64,000 bases of DNA from contig NZ_JAAVNE010000003.1 in assembly GCF_012103215.1 (NCBI RefSeq), positions 62,001 through 126,000 of the forward strand, given 5' to 3'. Both the position numbers and the translations under genes were made by a program. Source of the DNA: Falsiroseomonas selenitidurans (GTDB taxonomy: Bacteria; Pseudomonadota; Alphaproteobacteria; Acetobacterales; Acetobacteraceae). Shown here one piece after another: positions 61,147-64,000 of the stretch; position 1 is the stretch's first letter; each line of letters starts with the position of its first letter. The notes beneath the pieces were generated by a model. It had not been told where the DNA came from and searched no databases. It saw only the letters and a list, made by a program, of their open reading frames with translations.

Positions 61147-62454
61147 ATGGACCTGCCGCAGCCCGGCCAAGCGCCCCTCCCCCGCATCGCGCCCGACCTC
61201 GCTGCCCTGGCGGCGCGCCTGTTCGCGGCCTTGCGTGAGGCCGACCATGACGGCGTCGGCATCACCCGCGAAACCTATGGCGCGGCCGAGACCGCGGCGA
61301 TGCGGCGGATCGAGGCCGTGGCCCGCGACCACCAGCTGCAGACGGCATGGGACGCCGCCGGCAACCTCCGCATCACCCTGCCCGGCACCGATCCCGCCCT
61401 GCCCGCCGCCGCCTGCGGCTCGCACCTCGACAGCGTGCCGCAGGGCGGCAATTTCGACGGCGCGGCGGGCGTCATCGCCGGGCTGCTGGCGCTGCTTGGC
61501 GCGCAGCGCCTCGGGCCGGGCCCGCGCAGCCTGCTGCTGCTGGTGATGCGGGGCGAGGAAAGCGCCTGGTATGGCCGGCCCTATCTCGGCTCCTCCGCCC
61601 TGTTCGGCGCCTTCGACCCGGCCTGGCTCGACCTGCCCTGCCTGCAGGACCCATCCCGCACCCTGCGCCAGGCCATGGCGGGCCAGGGCGCCGATGTCGC
61701 CGCCATCGCCACGCGCACGCCCCTGCTGGACCCCGCCAGCCTGTCGCATTTCGTGGAGCTGCATATCGAGCAGGGGCCGGTGATGGTGGCGCGCGGCGTG
61801 CCGGTGGGGCTGGTCTCCGGCATCCGCGGCAACCACCGCCACCCTGCGGCGCGCTGCCTGGGGGAGGCCGCGCATTCCGGCGCCGTGCCGCGCTGGCTGC
61901 GGCGCGACGCGGTGCTGGGCGCGGCGGACCTTGCGATGCGGCTGGATGCCAGCTGGCGCACGCTGCTGGAACGCGGTGAGGATCTGGTGATGACCTTCGG
62001 CATCTTCACCACCGACCCGCGCGAACATGCGATGACGCGCGTGCCCGGGGAGGTGCGCTTCACCCTGGAATACCGCAGCGAGAGCGAGGCGACGCTGGAC
62101 GATTTCCTCGGCCTCGCCCAGGCGGAGGCGGCGGAGATCGCCCGCGAACGCCGCGTGCGGATCGAACTCGGCGCGCCCGTGCGCACGCCCCCGGCGGTGA
62201 TGGATTCGCGTCTGCTGGCCCTGGCACAGCGGCTTTGCCATGCGGGAAGGATGCCGCATGAGGTGCTGGCCAGCGGCGCGGGCCATGACGCGGCGATCTT
62301 CGCCAATGCCGGCGTGCCCAGCGCCATGGTCTTCGTGCGCAACGAACACGGCAGCCACAACCCGCATGAGGCGATGGAGATGGCCGACTTTCTCGAAGGC
62401 GCCGCGGTGCTGCAGGCCTTGCTGCTGCAAGGCGCAGGGGCGGTGCAGCGGTGA
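61147..62454 (+). CDS. M20-family N-carbamoyl amino acid amidohydrolase
   Basis: A 435-residue zinc enzyme of the allantoate amidohydrolase / beta-ureidopropionase / N-carbamoyl-L-amino-acid hydrolase group. Metal ligands are in GSHLDSVPQGGNFDGAAGV (about 96-114), MRGEESAWYG and SHNPHEAMEMADF. The ligand region also includes HIEQGPVM and GHDAAIFANAGVPSAM. The dimerisation motif is GEAAHSGAVP instead of the usual HAG. In a cluster with PyrD, PyrK and PyrE, a carbamoyl-aspartate or ureido-acid substrate is attractive but unproven. The start codon of the next gene overlaps its stop (GTGA). Confidence 0.85.
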   Translation: MDLPQPGQAPLPRIAPDLAALAARLFAALREADHDGVGITRETYGAAETAAMRRIEAVARDHQLQTAWDAAGNLRITLPGTDPALPAAACGSHLDSVPQGGNFDGAAGVIAGLLALLGAQRLGPGPRSLLLLVMRGEESAWYGRPYLGSSALFGAFDPAWLDLPCLQDPSRTLRQAMAGQGADVAAIATRTPLLDPASLSHFVELHIEQGPVMVARGVPVGLVSGIRGNHRHPAARCLGEAAHSGAVPRWLRRDAVLGAADLAMRLDASWRTLLERGEDLVMTFGIFTTDPREHAMTRVPGEVRFTLEYRSESEATLDDFLGLAQAEAAEIARERRVRIELGAPVRTPPAVMDSRLLALAQRLCHAGRMPHEVLASGAGHDAAIFANAGVPSAMVFVRNEHGSHNPHEAMEMADFLEGAAVLQALLLQGAGAVQR

Positions 62455-63128
62455 TCGACGAACGGGCCATCGGCCGGCGCACCGCGCGCATCCTGCTGGA
62501 TACCGGCAGCATCCTGCTGCGGCCGGACCGGCCCTTCATGCTGTCCTCCGGCTGGGCCAGCCCGGCCTATCTCGACATGCCGCGCGCGCTCTCCTTCCCG
62601 CTGGCGCGGCGCGCCCTGCTGGCCGGCGCGGAGGACCGCATCCTGGCGGAGGTGGGCTTCGACGGCTTCGACGCGGTGGCCGCCACCGAACAGGGCGGCA
62701 TCGCCATCGGCGCCATGCTGGCGGAACGTTTCCACCTGCCCTTCGTCACCGTGCGCCGCCGCGCCCAGGGATTCGGCGCCGATGCGCATATCGAGGGTGC
62801 GCTGCGGCCGGGCGCGCGGACGCTGCTGGTGTCCGACGTCACCACCGATGGCCGCAGCAAGGCCGGCTATTCCCGCGCCCTGACGCGGGCGGGGGCGGAG
62901 GTGACGCAGATCTTCGTGCTGTTCAAATGGGGCATCTTCGACCGCGTGGTGACCGACATCGCCGATGTCGGCGCCAGGCTCTTCGCGCTGGCGACGTGGG
63001 AGGACGTGCTGCCGGAAGCCGAGGCGCGCGGCGCCCTGCCCGCGGCCGCGCTGGACGAGCTGCGCCGCTACCTGGCCGACCCCTTCGCCTGGTCCGCCGC
63101 GCATGGCGGGCTGCCCGCGCCGGTGTAA
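62451..63128 (+). CDS. pyrE: Orotate phosphoribosyltransferase
   Basis: A 225-residue phosphoribosyltransferase of the alphaproteobacterial PyrE type: FMLSSGWASPAYLDMPRALS, ATEQGGIAIGAMLAERF, VRRRAQGFGADAHIEG and the PRPP motif LLVSDVTTDGRSK. It should join orotate and PRPP to OMP. It starts with a GTG overlapping the amidase stop, so the two are co-translated. Whether it is the only PyrE of the cell or a second copy cannot be told here. Its end overlaps the convergent ligase gene by 61 bases. Confidence 0.87.
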   Translation: MIDERAIGRRTARILLDTGSILLRPDRPFMLSSGWASPAYLDMPRALSFPLARRALLAGAEDRILAEVGFDGFDAVAATEQGGIAIGAMLAERFHLPFVTVRRRAQGFGADAHIEGALRPGARTLLVSDVTTDGRSKAGYSRALTRAGAEVTQIFVLFKWGIFDRVVTDIADVGARLFALATWEDVLPEAEARGALPAAALDELRRYLADPFAWSAAHGGLPAPV

Positions 63129-64000
63129 TCGCCCGCTGGCCGGGCCGCGTCGAAGCCGTCCGCGGTCGTGCGCGGCAGGGCGAATTTCCGGATCCGCTGG
63201 CTCGGCGTGCGGGCAAAATCCTCGACCAGCGCCAGGTAGCGCGGAAGCTGGTGGCGGGCGAGGCGCGGCGCCAGCCAGGCGTGGAAGGCGGGCAGGTCCA
63301 GCGCCATGCCTCGGCGCGGTTGCAGGAACAGCTTGATCTCCTGCTCGCCGATCTCGGCGGCCACGCCGATCATGGCGCAATCCGCCACCGCCGGATGCTG
63401 GGCGGCCACCGCCTCCACCTCCCAGGCCGAGACATTCTCGCCGCGCACCCGCACACTGTCCGTCATGCGCCCGTGGAAGAACAGGTTGCCCGCCGCGTCC
63501 AGGCTGCCGGAATCGCCGCTGTGCAGCGCGCCGCCGCGTAGCGCCCGGGCGGTGGCCTCGGGGTTGTCCAGGTAGCCGCGGGTCAGCGCCAGGGGGTCCT
63601 TCGCGCGCACCACGATCTCCCCGCGTTCGCCCGGCGGCAACGCGCGGCCGCCGGGATCGAGGATCGCGATGTCGAACCACGGCATGGCGCGGCCGACGGA
63701 ACCCGGCACGCCATCGGCATTGAAGGTGGAGAAGGAGGAAGCCTCCGTCATGCCGTAGCATTCGCGCAGCGCCACGCCGAAGCGGTCCTGCACCTGCGGC
63801 CACAGCTCGGCCGGGCAGCCGGCACCCCAGGCGATGCGCAGCGCATGGGCGCGTTCCCGCGGATGCGGGTCCTGCTTCAGCAGGATCTGCAGGATGCCGC
63901 CCAGGTAGTGCAGATGCGTGGCGCCGGCTGCCGCCACCTCCGCCCAGAAGCGGCTGGCGCTGAAGCGCGGCACCAGGTGCAGCACGGCGCGCCGCAGCAG
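63068..64000 (-). CDS. AMP-dependent acid-CoA ligase, C-terminal part (runs off the window)
   Basis: A partial frame of 310 residues, open at the right edge. It holds the second half of a class I adenylate-forming ligase: YGMTEASSFSTFNADG, ALHSGDSGSLDAAGNLFFHG, GRMTDSVRVRGENVSAWEVE and a C-terminal lysine region PSQRIRKFALPR. The N-terminal half with the phosphate-binding loop lies outside. The motif RMTDSVRVRGENVS is like crotonobetaine/carnitine-CoA and related ligases. Substrate unknown. Confidence 0.85.
   Translation of the reverse strand: MLRRAVLHLVPRFSASRFWAEVAAAGATHLHYLGGILQILLKQDPHPRERAHALRIAWGAGCPAELWPQVQDRFGVALRECYGMTEASSFSTFNADGVPGSVGRAMPWFDIAILDPGGRALPPGERGEIVVRAKDPLALTRGYLDNPEATARALRGGALHSGDSGSLDAAGNLFFHGRMTDSVRVRGENVSAWEVEAVAAQHPAVADCAMIGVAAEIGEQEIKLFLQPRRGMALDLPAFHAWLAPRLARHQLPRYLALVEDFARTPSQRIRKFALPRTTADGFDAARPAGDYTGAGSPPCAADQAKGSAR

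Overview
The window is very GC-rich, densely coded DNA from an alphaproteobacterium. I infer the family Acetobacteraceae (Roseomonas-like) from four Bug-type periplasmic receptors, a SigF/NrsF stress pair, an FlbD-type flagellar activator and an alphaproteobacterial-type orotate phosphoribosyltransferase. No integrase, transposase, CRISPR array or rRNA is visible. One tRNA (Gln, TTG) is present. The text looks chromosomal.

Layout. 1-4.6 kb: an acyl-CoA synthetase behind a perfect dyad; a YHS protein - ECF sigma (SigF) - anti-sigma (NrsF) operon with an exact GTAACC-N16-CGAA promoter; NUDIX and GNAT genes. 4.8-13.6 kb: flagellar operon fliF-fliG-fliH-fliN-flbD-flhA-flhF-flhG. 13.6-17.0 kb: TPR-methyltransferase, OpgC acyltransferase with an SGNH partner, and a 59-residue NepR-like gene. 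17-25.5 kb: formate-THF ligase, OmpW, DUF1289, two Bug receptors, PhnW-like aminotransferase, DUF1194 protein and two tandem ExoD genes. 25.5-27.9 kb: cobalamin riboswitch and BtuB. 28-34.2 kb: WD40-cytochrome c fusion, creatininase, RTX metalloprotease, tRNA-Gln, a thioredoxin/CcdA pair behind a second exact GTAACC-N16-CGAA site, and a DUF302 protein. 34.3-39.7 kb: a methyltransferase and the most unusual object of the window, a 1282-residue protein joining a complete MurC-type ligase to an NRPS A-PCP-TE module, translationally coupled to a DUF218 (ElyC/SanA/YdcF) protein. 39.9-46.1 kb: two flavin monooxygenases facing a phosphonate-type ABC transporter (phnD-phnC-phnE-phnE). 46.2-49.9 kb: RlmL-like methyltransferase, 8-oxoguanine-deaminase-like hydrolase and a lipoprotein. 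50-57.9 kb: an overlapping aromatic meta-cleavage-type operon (GalB-like hydratase, extradiol dioxygenase, CoA-transferase, two Bug receptors, metallo-beta-lactamase-fold protein, LigI-like lactonase) under a LysR regulator. 57.9-63.1 kb: a pyrimidine-type cluster (Rieske protein, PyrD type 1B, PyrK, ornithine-cyclodeaminase-like protein, M20 carbamoylase, PyrE). The window ends inside an adenylate-forming ligase.

How it fits together. The two identical sigma-factor sites 29 kb apart suggest one redox or metal stress circuit that controls SigF itself and a periplasmic thiol-reducing pair. The right half looks like accessory catabolism in which orphan solute receptors are paired with degradation enzymes. 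The MurC-NRPS/DUF218 pair looks like a specialised cell-wall-precursor or small-peptide pathway for which I know no characterised counterpart. All functions are read from sequence patterns; no database search was run.
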